NCBI GenBank assembly: GCA_028708945.1
Contig: JAQVXV010000001.1
Location: forward strand, 62,001-126,000
Reading direction: 5' to 3'
Origin: Bacilli bacterium
Lineage (GTDB): Bacteria > Bacillota_I > Bacilli_A > RF39 > UBA660
Length of the DNA: 64,000 nucleotides
A program made the translations under genes and the position numbers. Under the pieces are notes generated by a model that ran no database searches, was not told the origin of the DNA, and worked only from the letters and a program-made list of their open reading frames with translations. How positions within the stretch are numbered: the stretch's first letter is position 1; each line of letters starts with the position of its first letter. This document shows positions 25,537-34,578 of this stretch, piece by piece.

Positions 25537-26115
25537 AAATAATTTTTTATTATTATAAATAAATATTATAAAAATAATATTACTTATAGAGTTGGCAATA
25601 ATATCTGTCATAGTATCTATTAATCCAGGAGACTGTTTAGAAACACCTATACTAGTATCAGAAACGTCATACTTCCAATTCTGATGGTTACTTTTAAACA
25701 TTGTATCAGCACTAAATTCAAGTATCTCCCAAAATATAGCAATTGTCATTGAAAAACAAAAAATAAAAATAATTATAGAATCTGTCTTAATTTTCTTTTG
25801 CTTTATTAAAGATAATCCTAAATCTCCCAAAAAAATACCAGATAAAGAATGTTCATATATATCAAAATATTTAAATTTGTCATAGAAATTTAAAGAACTT
25901 CCTAAATAAATAGAAGATATTAATACAATAGTTCCTAAAAAGATTGAAAAAGGAGTTAATTTAAATATTCTTTCTATTATCTTAGGAAGATAAGTTGATG
26001 AAAAAATTATAAATACTACAAACATTTTTTTAAAATCAATATTAAAAAAATAATAAATTATCAACAATAATGAAATAATTTTAATAAATGTAATATAATA
26101 CTTAATGAAGCTCAT
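25522..26115 (-). CDS. DUF2238/YjdF-like membrane protein
   Basis: 197 residues with about six hydrophobic segments. The middle reads YEHSLSGIFLGDLGLSL, and later AIFWEILEFSADTMF and GLIDTMTDIIANSISNII, the polar-in-membrane pattern of the DUF2238 (YjdF) family, where His, Glu and Asp are conserved inside or next to helices. The function of that family is unknown. It is convergent with adhesin 2. The ATG has only a weak site (AGAGGGATTTT). Confidence 0.7.
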   Translation of the reverse strand: MSFIKYYITFIKIISLLLIIYYFFNIDFKKMFVVFIIFSSTYLPKIIERIFKLTPFSIFLGTIVLISSIYLGSSLNFYDKFKYFDIYEHSLSGIFLGDLGLSLIKQKKIKTDSIIIFIFCFSMTIAIFWEILEFSADTMFKSNHQNWKYDVSDTSIGVSKQSPGLIDTMTDIIANSISNIIFIIFIYNNKKLFKKRT

Positions 26116-26201
26116 AAAATCCCTCTTTTTAATATTATGGATTATATTAAAAAAAATATTATTTAGTTAAAAAATTCGTCATAATTAACATAGGAGGATT
26201 T

Positions 26202-26469
26202 ATGATTATCAATGAAGGTATAAATTGTTTTTTTATAGGAAATATTGAAAGTTATGAAGCAATAGTAAAATTTGAAGAGAATGAAAATATAGAAATTTCA
26301 TCTGTTTTTGTCAATCTAAATTTAAGAGAACAAGGTATTGCTAAAAAGTTAGTTGATAGAGTATGCTAATTACAAGAATAAAAAGATAATTCCTATTTGT
26401 TCTTATGCTAAAAAAGTATTAAGTGATTGAAAATATCAAAAAATAATATCTAATGTAAAAAAACATTAG
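26202..26469 (+). pseudogene. Frameshifted GNAT (YjdJ-like) acetyltransferase remnant
   Basis: A strong TAGGAGGA site precedes ATG 26202. The first frame reads INEGINCFFIGNIESYE, then VFVNLNLREQGIAKKLVDRVC and stops at 26369. Shifted by one base, the reading continues YANYKNKKIIPICSYAKKVLSD, a TGA, then KYQKII. Joined together these match the small GNAT family whose members end in a PxCSYAxxx(L/F) helix. One frameshift plus a stop codon make it non-functional. The good ribosome site and terminator suggest a recent loss. Confidence 0.75.
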
Positions 26470-26480
26470 GTTTATTTTTT
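26451..26480 (+). terminator. Terminator after the GNAT remnant
   Basis: CTAATGT pairs with ACATTAG across an A-rich loop, then GTTTATTTTTT. Confidence 0.65.
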
Positions 26481-26524
26481 AAATTGTGCTACAATGTATG
26501 AGTTGCAAAAAAGAAGAGGTAAAA

Positions 26525-28111
26525 ATGAAATTTGAAAAAATAGTAAAAAATGAAGAATTATTAAAGAGAATCAGTGAATTAAATTACACTGAACCAACGG
26601 AAATACAAGCTAAAATTATACCACTGATATTTGATGGTGTCGATGTATTAGGACAAAGTCAAACAGGGACAGGTAAAACTTTAGCTTTTGCGCTCCCAAT
26701 TTTAGAAAGTGTTATAGAAAATAAAAAAGTTCAAGCTTTAATTTTGGCACCAACAAGAGAACTAGCAATCCAAATTGAAAGAGAAATTAATTCTATAGCA
26801 AAATATCTTAATATCAGAACAACATGTGTATATGGAAGTAGTAGCATTGAAAACCAAATCAAAGAACTTAAAAGAGGAGTTGAAATAGTTGTTGGTACTC
26901 CTGGAAGAGTAAAAGATTTAATTAATCGTAAAGTATTAAATCTATCGGATATTTCTTTTTTTGTCTTAGATGAAGCTGATGAAATGCTAAGCATGGGATT
27001 CCAAGAAGAATTAGAATATATATTTGAAAAAATTAACAACGACAGACAAGTATTATTATTCTCTGCTACTATGCCAAAGGGTATTAAATTAATAGCAGAA
27101 AAATACATGTCGCCAGAATATGAAGTTGTATCAATTAAAGCAGAAGAAAAAACGGCAGTAAATGTTGAACAAGAGTATTATTTAGTTAATTCAAATACAC
27201 GGTTAGAAGTATTATGTCGTTTAATAGATAGTTATAATCCTAAAAAATGCATTATTTTTTGTAAAACAAAGAAAAATGCTGATGAAGTTTTAGAAAAATT
27301 ATCTTTAAGAGGTTATAGCGCAGATATCATTCATGGTGATATTATTCAAAGTCAAAGAATAGCAACCCTAGATCATTTTAAAGCAGGTTTATTTAATTAT
27401 TTAATCGCAACAGATGTAGCAGCAAGAGGAATTCATGTTAATGATATAGATGTTGTAATAAATTATAATTTTCCTGAAAGTAATGAGGCTTATGTTCATC
27501 GTATTGGTCGTACAGGTCGAGTTAATAATAAGGGTTTAGCAATCACTTTAATAAACAGTCGTGAAGAAAAAAGTCTACAGGAATTAGAAAGATATATTCA
27601 AAAAGATATTAATAAGAAAAGTGTTCCAGAAAGAGATAGTATTATGGTTAATAGATCACAATCTGTTATTGATAATGCAAATAAATATAAGAATGCTAAT
27701 TATATTGATCCTTTATTTAAATCTTTTATCGCTAATTTATCAGATGATGAAAAAAGCAGTTTAATAAATGAATTACTAATGGAAAAATTAACTAAATCTA
27801 TTGGTAGTAATTTTGATGTTATAATAAGTGAAGAAAAAACCAAGAAAAAGAGACTTAAGAATAGAGAATTAAATGATTCTACCAGAGTATTCCTAACAAT
27901 TGGAAAATTGGATAAAATTGAAAAAAGAGAATTCTTATCTTTTCTAGAGAAAAAAGCTGATGTTAAAGAAGGAACATTTACAGGGGTAGAAATATTGCCT
28001 AAGTTTACTTTTTTAAATGTTAACAATAAATATTTAGATAAAGTTATGAAATCTTGTAATAATATTAGATACAATGATCGATTAATAAGAATAGAAAAAG
28101 CGAAAAAATAA
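26525..28111 (+). CDS. DEAD-box ATP-dependent RNA helicase (CshA/DbpA type)
   Basis: 528 residues from the ATG behind AAGAGGT; an upstream in-frame extension lacks a ribosome site. Visible motifs: Q motif ending PTEIQ, motif I SQTGTGKT (about residues 45-52), Ia APTRELA, GTPGR, DEAD, SAT, then RIGRTGR. The C-terminal about 75 residues (VFLTIGKLDKIEKREFLSFL ... IRIEKAKK) form a DbpA-type RNA-binding domain. Such helicases unwind RNA in ribosome assembly or mRNA decay. It is a single-gene unit with its own terminator. Confidence 0.93.
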   Translation: MKFEKIVKNEELLKRISELNYTEPTEIQAKIIPLIFDGVDVLGQSQTGTGKTLAFALPILESVIENKKVQALILAPTRELAIQIEREINSIAKYLNIRTTCVYGSSSIENQIKELKRGVEIVVGTPGRVKDLINRKVLNLSDISFFVLDEADEMLSMGFQEELEYIFEKINNDRQVLLFSATMPKGIKLIAEKYMSPEYEVVSIKAEEKTAVNVEQEYYLVNSNTRLEVLCRLIDSYNPKKCIIFCKTKKNADEVLEKLSLRGYSADIIHGDIIQSQRIATLDHFKAGLFNYLIATDVAARGIHVNDIDVVINYNFPESNEAYVHRIGRTGRVNNKGLAITLINSREEKSLQELERYIQKDINKKSVPERDSIMVNRSQSVIDNANKYKNANYIDPLFKSFIANLSDDEKSSLINELLMEKLTKSIGSNFDVIISEEKTKKKRLKNRELNDSTRVFLTIGKLDKIEKREFLSFLEKKADVKEGTFTGVEILPKFTFLNVNNKYLDKVMKSCNNIRYNDRLIRIEKAKK

Positions 28112-28138
28112 AAAACATGTTATACATGTTTTCTTTTT
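28112..28138 (+). terminator. Terminator after the helicase gene
   Basis: AAAACATGT pairs with ACATGTTTT around TAT, followed by CTTTTTG. Confidence 0.75.
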
Positions 28139-28164
28139 GCTTATACTAATTTTTAGGTGATATT

Positions 28165-29640
28165 ATGAAATCGATATGGATGAGCAATTATGAAAACAAA
28201 AAAATTAAAAGTATAAATGAAGATATGAGTTGTTCAGTTTTAATAATTGGTGGTGGAATCGCTGGATTAATGTGTGCTTATTACTTAATGAAAAGTAAAA
28301 TTAAATTTGTTTTAGTTGATGCAAAGGATTTAGCAAGTGGAGTAAGTGCTAATACAACTGCACAAGTATCAATAGCACATGACAAACTATATGATGATAT
28401 ATGCAAAAAACATAGTAAAGAAAAAGCTATAAGATATTTAAAGTCCCAAATAGAAGGTTTAAATTTGATTAAAAATGTAATTAAAGAAGAAAAAATAGAA
28501 TGTGATTATAAGGAAGAAAGTACAATTTTGTATGCCAGTGATGAAAAAAACATTAAAATATTACAAAAACAATATGAATTGATAAAAGATTATGCATCAG
28601 TTGAATGGTTAGATAGTATTGATTTGTTAAAGCATAAAAAAGCTGTTAAATTTAATGGACAGTTTATTTTTAATCCAATGAAATATATGATGAAAATAAT
28701 AGATATTTTAATTGAAAACAATGTTCCTTTATATAAAAATTCTAAAGTAACAAAAATTAAGAAAAAAAACGATATATACGAAGTTGATGTAAACAATAAA
28801 CATAAAATTAAAACTAAAAAAATAATTATGGCATGCCATTATCCATTTTTAAATCCTGATAATTTATACTTTACTAAAATATATCAAAGTAAATCCTATG
28901 TAGTCGCGTTTGAATCGAAACTCAAATTAAAAAATAATTATCTTTCTTTAGATAAACCTTATTATTATTTAAGGACTTATGATGATTCTACTTTAATAAT
29001 TGGTGGTAGTGATCATTATACTGGATTAGATATTGATATTGGAAAATGTTATGATACATTAATTGATAAAATTTATAAATTAGATAAGGATGCAAAGGTG
29101 ATATCTAAATGGTTTACTGAAGATTGTATGCCAATTGATTCGTTTCCTTTTGCGGGTGAATATTCCAAAATAAACAATAATATATTATTGGTTACAGGAT
29201 TTCAAAAATGGGGATTCACAAATAGTCATATAATTGCTAAAACTATCAGTAATATGCTATCTAATAAAGAATACGATGATTTATATAAAACAAATCGTTT
29301 TACTTTGTTAAAAGATTTAAAATCAACTTTCAGAATGATCGTTCATTCTATTAATGGTTTAATTGTAAGTAAATTAGCAGTTAAAAAATATGAATTAGAT
29401 AAAATAAAAGTAGGTAGTGGAAAAGTAACGAAAATAGACAATGTAAATGTTTTAGTTTATCGTAAAAATAAAAAAGAGTACTTATTTTTAAAAAATAAAT
29501 GTACTCATTTAGGTTGTTCTTTAATTTGGAATAATGTTGATAAATTATGGGAATGTAAATGCCATGGTTCGATTTTTGATCGATATGGCAAAGTTATATA
29601 TGGACCTGCTTTAAAAGACTTAGAAAAAATAGATATTTAA
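28165..29640 (+). CDS. FAD-dependent oxidoreductase with C-terminal Rieske domain
   Basis: 491 residues behind AGGTGAT. The N-terminal Rossmann motif VLIIGGGIAGLMCAYYL (about residues 25-41) and VSANTTAQVS are typical of DAO-family flavoproteins. Near the end, CTHLGC and CKCHGS (Cys-x-His pairs) bind a [2Fe-2S] Rieske cluster. The same architecture occurs in Bacillus YhfW-type proteins; the substrate is unknown. The gene abuts a convergent coat-like gene with no space between stop codons. Confidence 0.9.
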   Translation: MKSIWMSNYENKKIKSINEDMSCSVLIIGGGIAGLMCAYYLMKSKIKFVLVDAKDLASGVSANTTAQVSIAHDKLYDDICKKHSKEKAIRYLKSQIEGLNLIKNVIKEEKIECDYKEESTILYASDEKNIKILQKQYELIKDYASVEWLDSIDLLKHKKAVKFNGQFIFNPMKYMMKIIDILIENNVPLYKNSKVTKIKKKNDIYEVDVNNKHKIKTKKIIMACHYPFLNPDNLYFTKIYQSKSYVVAFESKLKLKNNYLSLDKPYYYLRTYDDSTLIIGGSDHYTGLDIDIGKCYDTLIDKIYKLDKDAKVISKWFTEDCMPIDSFPFAGEYSKINNNILLVTGFQKWGFTNSHIIAKTISNMLSNKEYDDLYKTNRFTLLKDLKSTFRMIVHSINGLIVSKLAVKKYELDKIKVGSGKVTKIDNVNVLVYRKNKKEYLFLKNKCTHLGCSLIWNNVDKLWECKCHGSIFDRYGKVIYGPALKDLEKIDI

Positions 29641-30393
29641 TTATTTCTTAATAGTAATAATAACCATTAAAAATGCAAATTTTTCGGTTAGATTATTACT
29701 ATTTTTCATTTCAAAACAAAGTAAATTTTCTTTTATTAAATCTTCAAAGAAAGTTTTATTTACTGAATTATTTGTTTTAGCTTGAAATTTAAGACTTAAT
29801 GTATTAGAAGAAATATTAAATTTTGTTTTTAACATAACAAAATTAGGATTATTAAATACAATATTATTTATTAACTTTGAAGGATGTTCATTAGTTAAAT
29901 CAGTTAAAAAAATGTCTATTTGATAAGTAGGATCATCATCTTTATTATTAGAATCTACAACCCTAAAACAATGAGTTCCATATTCAAAAGAGTCTTGATC
30001 AATAATTTGTTTATTTTTATATAAAACATAATTATTAACGACAATTGTATTGTTTAAATAAACGGAATCTAGACATTTTATGGCACAAAAATTATCTAAA
30101 TCGATAGTTATAAATTTATCTGTTTTAATTAAAGAAGAAGAAGCTTTATTTAAAGGTGAGGCAGGAATACGAACTAAAATTCTTAATAAAGCACAATTAT
30201 TATCAATTTTTTCTATTCTAAATAAAGGAGAAGTTGTATCATCTACTTGTACTTTAAAAAGTTTATTATTAGAAAAAAGCATAATCGGAATTGTATATAA
30301 TAAATTATTTGTTACTAATTCATTTTCTTGTAATTTGCATATTTTTTTAAAAATATCTGATAAAGAATTATTTGCGCTGTTATATTCCTTCAT
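29641..30393 (-). CDS. CotY/CotZ-like spore coat protein, extended
   Basis: 250 residues behind AGGTGAT. The centre holds the CotY/CotZ core: LFRIEKIDNNCALLRILVRI, then FITIDLDNFCAIKCLDSVYLN, preceded by IPIMLFSNNKLFKV. Bacillus CotY and CotZ (about 150-160 residues) form the Cys-rich crust of spores. Here only about half the usual cysteines are left, and some 110 extra residues follow the core. A CATAACTTA box sits 15 bases before the ATG. The second family member in the window (58254) is short and Cys-rich. Confidence 0.75.
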   Translation of the reverse strand: MKEYNSANNSLSDIFKKICKLQENELVTNNLLYTIPIMLFSNNKLFKVQVDDTTSPLFRIEKIDNNCALLRILVRIPASPLNKASSSLIKTDKFITIDLDNFCAIKCLDSVYLNNTIVVNNYVLYKNKQIIDQDSFEYGTHCFRVVDSNNKDDDPTYQIDIFLTDLTNEHPSKLINNIVFNNPNFVMLKTKFNISSNTLSLKFQAKTNNSVNKTFFEDLIKENLLCFEMKNSNNLTEKFAFLMVIITIKK

Positions 30394-30407
30394 ATAATCA
30401 CCTAATA

Positions 30408-30416
30408 TAAGTTATG
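30408..30416 (-). promoter_or_regulatory. Possible mother-cell sigma -10 element (CATAACTTA)
   Basis: Matches CATANNNTA on the minus strand, four bases before the AGGTGAT site of the CotY/Z-like gene. The closeness to the ribosome site would leave almost no leader, which is a caveat. Confidence 0.25.
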
Positions 30417-30442
30417 ATATTTATCTCTAAAAGTTTACAATT

Positions 30443-30472
30443 GAAAAAAAGATAGAATTAACTATCTTTTTC
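30443..30472 (-). terminator. Terminator after the thioredoxin-reductase-like gene
   Basis: On the minus strand GAAAAAGATAG pairs with CTATCTTTTTTTC around TTAATT. Confidence 0.75.
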
Positions 30473-31327
30473 GTTTTTTCTTATATATTTAGCTACTTCT
30501 GTGCCTGCTTTAGCACCTTCATAGACAGCTTTAGATATTTGTAATAACCCACCTGTTACATCACCACAAGCATATAATCCAGGAATGTTAGTTTCCATAT
30601 TTTCATTAACGACTATTTTATTGTTTTCAATTAAAGCCCCAATTTTTTTAGCAAATTCAAAACCACCAGCTTTTCCATAGGCAACAAATAGTCCTTCTAT
30701 TTCTATTGATTCTGAATTTTTAAAAACAATTTTTTCTATTTTATTATTTCCTATAATTTCTTGTATTTCATTTTTGTTTATTTCAAAATCATTATCATCG
30801 AATTCAAGATCTTTACCATTAGTAAATATAGTAACATTAGATGCAATACTTTTTAAATGATTAGCTTCATGTAGGGCATATTCACCACTACCTAAGACAC
30901 CGACATTTTTATTTTTATAGAAAAAACCATCACAAGTAGCACAGTAACTAACGCCTTTGCCTTCTAATTCTTTTAAACCTTTTATATTAATTGTTTTTGA
31001 TGAAACGCCGGTTGCAATGATAACTGTTTTACTTTTATAATTGTTTTCATTTGTTTGAACAGTTAAATTACTGTCATATATTATCTCTAATACTTGTTCT
31101 TCTTTTATTTCAATATCTAAATCATTTAGTTGTTTAAGACCAATTTTATATAGTCTTTCACCATCGATCGGTTCTGCTAATCCATAATAATTTTCAATCT
31201 TTTCAGCTCTTAACAAAGTGCTGTTATTTAAAGATAATACTAATACATTTAAATTTGCTCTTTTAGTGTATAATGCTGCTGAAATTCCAGCGGGTCCACT
31301 ACCAATTACTATTACGTCGTATACCAT
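30458..31327 (-). CDS. Thioredoxin reductase-like FAD/NAD(P)H oxidoreductase
   Basis: 289 residues behind a good AGGAGGAT site. N-terminal FAD motif VIGSGPAGISAALY, redox-active CATC (about residue 133) followed by DGFFYKNK, a second Rossmann motif (VGVLGSGEYALHEA) and the C-terminal FAD motif GLYACGDVTGG. The order and spacing match TrxB, though it is some 20 residues shorter than usual. It would pass electrons from NADPH to thioredoxin or a similar partner. No thioredoxin gene is adjacent. Confidence 0.88.
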   Translation of the reverse strand: MVYDVIVIGSGPAGISAALYTKRANLNVLVLSLNNSTLLRAEKIENYYGLAEPIDGERLYKIGLKQLNDLDIEIKEEQVLEIIYDSNLTVQTNENNYKSKTVIIATGVSSKTINIKGLKELEGKGVSYCATCDGFFYKNKNVGVLGSGEYALHEANHLKSIASNVTIFTNGKDLEFDDNDFEINKNEIQEIIGNNKIEKIVFKNSESIEIEGLFVAYGKAGGFEFAKKIGALIENNKIVVNENMETNIPGLYACGDVTGGLLQISKAVYEGAKAGTEVAKYIRKNEKDS

Positions 31328-31437
31328 GGGATCATCCTCCTAATTTATTATAGCATTTAATTATTAATTTTTCCATTTGTTTGATTTAGATAACCTGAAA
31401 GTGTATAATATTGTTGAATATTTAAAGGAGAAAAATA

Positions 31438-32274
31438 ATGGGTAGTAGAATATTAAACCGTCATCAGGAAATTGAAAGAAGTCTTAGTACTAAATATCGT
31501 AAAGATATTTACTCAAAATTTATAAAAGCAGTTAAAGATTATGAACTAATATCTGATAATGATAAAATTATGGTTTGTATATCTGGTGGAAAAGATTCTT
31601 TTTTATTGGCAAAATGTGTTCAACAACTACAATTATATGGTAAAACTAAATTTGAGGCACGTTATGTTGTAATGAATCCTGGATACAGTGATTATAATCT
31701 AGAAAATACGATCAAAAATGCTGAAATATTGAATGTTCCAATTGAAATATTTAATACTGATATTTTTGAGATTGTAAATAATATAGATAGTAAAAGTCCT
31801 TGTTACTTATGTGCAAGAATGAGAAGGGGCCATTTATATAATAAAGCTTTAGAAATTGGATGTAACAAAATAGCACTCGGACATCATTTTGATGATGTTA
31901 TTGAAACAACTTTGCTATCAATGTTTTATGGTGCTGAAGTAAAAACTATGCTACCTAAATTACACAGCGATAACTTTGAAGGTGTAGATCTCATTAGACC
32001 AATTTTTTTAGTTAAGGAAAAAGATATTATCTCTTGGGCAAATTATAATAAGTTAAATTTTATCAATTGTGCTTGTCGTTTTGCTGAAAGTAATTTTAAT
32101 AACGATGAAGGGACAAGTAAAAGAGAAGAAATAAAAGAAATAATACAAAACCTTAAGAAAAATAATAAAGAAATCGATAATAATATTTATAAAGCAATGG
32201 GAAATGTGAATTTGAATTGTATTATAGGTTGGCATAAGGATGATGAAAAAGGAACTTTTTTAGACGATTTTTAA
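31438..32274 (+). CDS. TtcA/TilS-type ATP-dependent tRNA thiolation family protein
   Basis: 278 residues behind AAAGGAG. PP-loop CISGGKDSFLLAKC (about residues 48-61) activates tRNA as an adenylate. CYLCARMRRGHLY and the later CNKIALGHHFDDVIET and NCACRF fit the TtcA layout, with the CxxC and third Cys binding an Fe-S cluster. Bacterial TtcA makes 2-thiocytidine in tRNA; Firmicutes members of this clade are often not tested, so the base modified is uncertain. It runs divergently from the trxB-like gene. Confidence 0.85.
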   Translation: MGSRILNRHQEIERSLSTKYRKDIYSKFIKAVKDYELISDNDKIMVCISGGKDSFLLAKCVQQLQLYGKTKFEARYVVMNPGYSDYNLENTIKNAEILNVPIEIFNTDIFEIVNNIDSKSPCYLCARMRRGHLYNKALEIGCNKIALGHHFDDVIETTLLSMFYGAEVKTMLPKLHSDNFEGVDLIRPIFLVKEKDIISWANYNKLNFINCACRFAESNFNNDEGTSKREEIKEIIQNLKKNNKEIDNNIYKAMGNVNLNCIIGWHKDDEKGTFLDDF

Positions 32275-32328
32275 TATAAAAAATTGAATTTAATATATAA
32301 ATAGTATATAATTTTACAAGGAGGAAGA

Positions 32329-32760
32329 ATGGAAAAAAATATTGAATATACTTATATAATGATTAAACCTGATGGTGTTTCACAAAATGTAATGGAAGAT
32401 GTTATCAAAAGATTTAGTTTAAACAACTTAGAGGTTTCTCATGTTAAACAAATGAAATTGGATGAAAAAATATTAAGAGAACATTATGCTCATGTTGTTG
32501 AAAGGGATTTTTACCCTGAAATGGAAAGCCATATGATGTCTGGACCAGTTATTGCAATGATTGTTAAAGGTGAAAATGCAATTGCTAAAACAAGAGAATT
32601 AATGGGTCCAACAGCTAATGCACAACCAGGAACTATAAGAGGAGATTATCGTCATCCGTCTATAGTGCATAAAAATGTTATTCATGGTTCTGATTCAGTG
32701 GAAAATGCTAAAATAGAAATCGCAAGATTTTATGATGGATTAACAATTGAAAATCTATAA
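32329..32760 (+). CDS. ndk: Nucleoside diphosphate kinase
   Basis: 143 residues behind AAGGAGGAAG. IMIKPDGVSQ at the start, MSGPVIAMIVKGENAI, GPTANAQPGTIRGDY, and NVIHGSDS with the His phosphorylated during catalysis (about residue 118). Length is in the family range. The enzyme swaps the gamma phosphate between NTPs and NDPs. Single-gene unit with its own terminator. Confidence 0.96.
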   Translation: MEKNIEYTYIMIKPDGVSQNVMEDVIKRFSLNNLEVSHVKQMKLDEKILREHYAHVVERDFYPEMESHMMSGPVIAMIVKGENAIAKTRELMGPTANAQPGTIRGDYRHPSIVHKNVIHGSDSVENAKIEIARFYDGLTIENL

Positions 32761-32782
32761 AACAAGTTTACTTGTTTTTTTT
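32759..32782 (+). terminator. Terminator after ndk
   Basis: AAACAAGT pairs with ACTTGTTT over a two-base spacing (effective loop of four), then TTTTTTT. Confidence 0.7.
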
Positions 32783-32844
32783 ATCAAGATATATAAATAT
32801 TTGATATAATATTATATGAGGAAGTAAAAAAAGTAGGAGGTAAA

Positions 32845-34578
32845 ATGATAAAGAAGATAGCTGGAAGTGTAAGGAAATACCGAAAAGAAACTATTTTGGC
32901 ACCCTTAATTGTTGCCATTGAAGTAGTATTTGAAGTATCGATTCCTTTTTTAATGGCTAAATTAATCGATTTAGGTGTTGATAAAGGAAATATAAATGTA
33001 ATATCTAAAATAGGTTTATTATTAATAATTCTTGCTTTAGCGTCTTTATTTTTAGGGATATTAGCGGGTCGATTATCTGCAATCGCCAGTGCCGGTTTTG
33101 CTAAAAATTTAAGACATGATATATATTATAAAATTCAAGATTTTTCGTTTGCAAATATCGATAAATTTTCAACATCTAGTTTGATTACAAGAATGACAAC
33201 AGATGTTAATAATGCCCAGCATGCTTTTCAAATGATACTAAGAATTGCCGTAAGAGCTCCTTTAATGATGACTTTTTCTTTGATAATGGCTTTTAGTATT
33301 AATTATAAAGTATCTTTGATATTTTTAGCAGCAACGCCTCTTTTATCTTTAGCGCTCTTATATATTATTAAAAAAGCGATGCCGCTTTTTGAACAAGTAT
33401 TTAAAACTTACGATAAATTAAACAATGCTGTTTTAGAAAATGTTAGAGGAATAAGAGATGTAAAATCATATGTTCAAGAAGAAGCCGAAATAAAAAAATT
33501 TGAGGATACTTCTGAAGATATTTATAAAAAATTTACTAAAGCAGAAAAAATAGTTGCAATTAATAGCCCTTTAATGCAATTCTTCGTATATTTATGTATT
33601 ATTCTTATTTCTTTTATAGGCGCTAGATTAATTATATCTGGCAATATGAAAACAGGTGAATTAATGAGTTTAATTACTTATTCTATTCAAATATTAATGA
33701 GTTTAATGATGATTTCAATGTTCTTTGTTATGATTACAATTTCAATGCCTTCTTTAAGAAGAATATTTGAAGTATTGGATACTGAAGTGGATTTAAATAA
33801 TCCAGTTAATCCTATATATATAGTAAAAGATGGATCTATTAAATTTGATAATGTAAGTTTTAGTTATGTAAAGAATAAAGAAAAGCTAAGTTTAAAAAAT
33901 ATAAATCTAGAAATTAAATCTGGCGAAGTAATTGGAATAATAGGAGGAACAGGTTCTAGTAAAACTACCTTAGTTCAACTTATACCTAGGTTGTACGATA
34001 CAACTATTGGTAAAGTTTATGTTGGCGGCAAAGATGTTAAAGAATATGATATAAAAACATTGCGCGATGAAGTTTCTTTTGTACTTCAAAAAAACGTCTT
34101 ATTTTCAGGAACAATTAAAGAAAATTTAAGATGGGGAAATGAGAATGCTAGTGAAAAGGAAATGAAAGATGTATGTTCTTTAGCGCAAGCTGATGAATTT
34201 ATTGAACAATTATCAGATAAATATGATAGTTATATAGAACAAGGTGGAGCTAATTTAAGTGGTGGTCAAAGACAAAGATTATGTATTGCCAGAGCATTAT
34301 TAAAGAATCCTAAAATATTGATATTAGACGATTCTACAAGCGCTGTCGATACTAAAACAGATGCTTTGATTAGAAAATCATTAAAACAAAATTTTCCAAA
34401 TATAACAAAAATTATTATAGCCCAAAGAATTGCGAGTGTCGAAGATGCCGATAAAATAATTATTTTAGATGATGGTGAAATCAATGGTATTGGAACGCAT
34501 AAAGAATTATTAAAAAACAATAATATATATAAAGAAGTTTACCAATCTCAAAAGAAGGGAGTTGGTAAAAATGAATAG
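32845..34578 (+). CDS. ABC exporter half-transporter, subunit with degenerate catalytic site
   Basis: 577 residues behind TAGGAGG. Six membrane helices (about residues 15-310), then a nucleotide-binding domain: Walker A GGTGSSKTT (G-to-S change at the usual GK position), signature LSGGQRQRLCIARAL, and Walker B ILILDDSTSAVD, where Asp stands in place of the catalytic Glu. This is the pattern of the degenerate partner in heterodimeric exporters such as BmrCD or LmrCD. The gene overlaps the next by 8 bases (ATGAATAG). Substrate unknown; multidrug or lipid export is the family norm. Confidence 0.92.
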   Translation: MIKKIAGSVRKYRKETILAPLIVAIEVVFEVSIPFLMAKLIDLGVDKGNINVISKIGLLLIILALASLFLGILAGRLSAIASAGFAKNLRHDIYYKIQDFSFANIDKFSTSSLITRMTTDVNNAQHAFQMILRIAVRAPLMMTFSLIMAFSINYKVSLIFLAATPLLSLALLYIIKKAMPLFEQVFKTYDKLNNAVLENVRGIRDVKSYVQEEAEIKKFEDTSEDIYKKFTKAEKIVAINSPLMQFFVYLCIILISFIGARLIISGNMKTGELMSLITYSIQILMSLMMISMFFVMITISMPSLRRIFEVLDTEVDLNNPVNPIYIVKDGSIKFDNVSFSYVKNKEKLSLKNINLEIKSGEVIGIIGGTGSSKTTLVQLIPRLYDTTIGKVYVGGKDVKEYDIKTLRDEVSFVLQKNVLFSGTIKENLRWGNENASEKEMKDVCSLAQADEFIEQLSDKYDSYIEQGGANLSGGQRQRLCIARALLKNPKILILDDSTSAVDTKTDALIRKSLKQNFPNITKIIIAQRIASVEDADKIIILDDGEINGIGTHKELLKNNNIYKEVYQSQKKGVGKNE

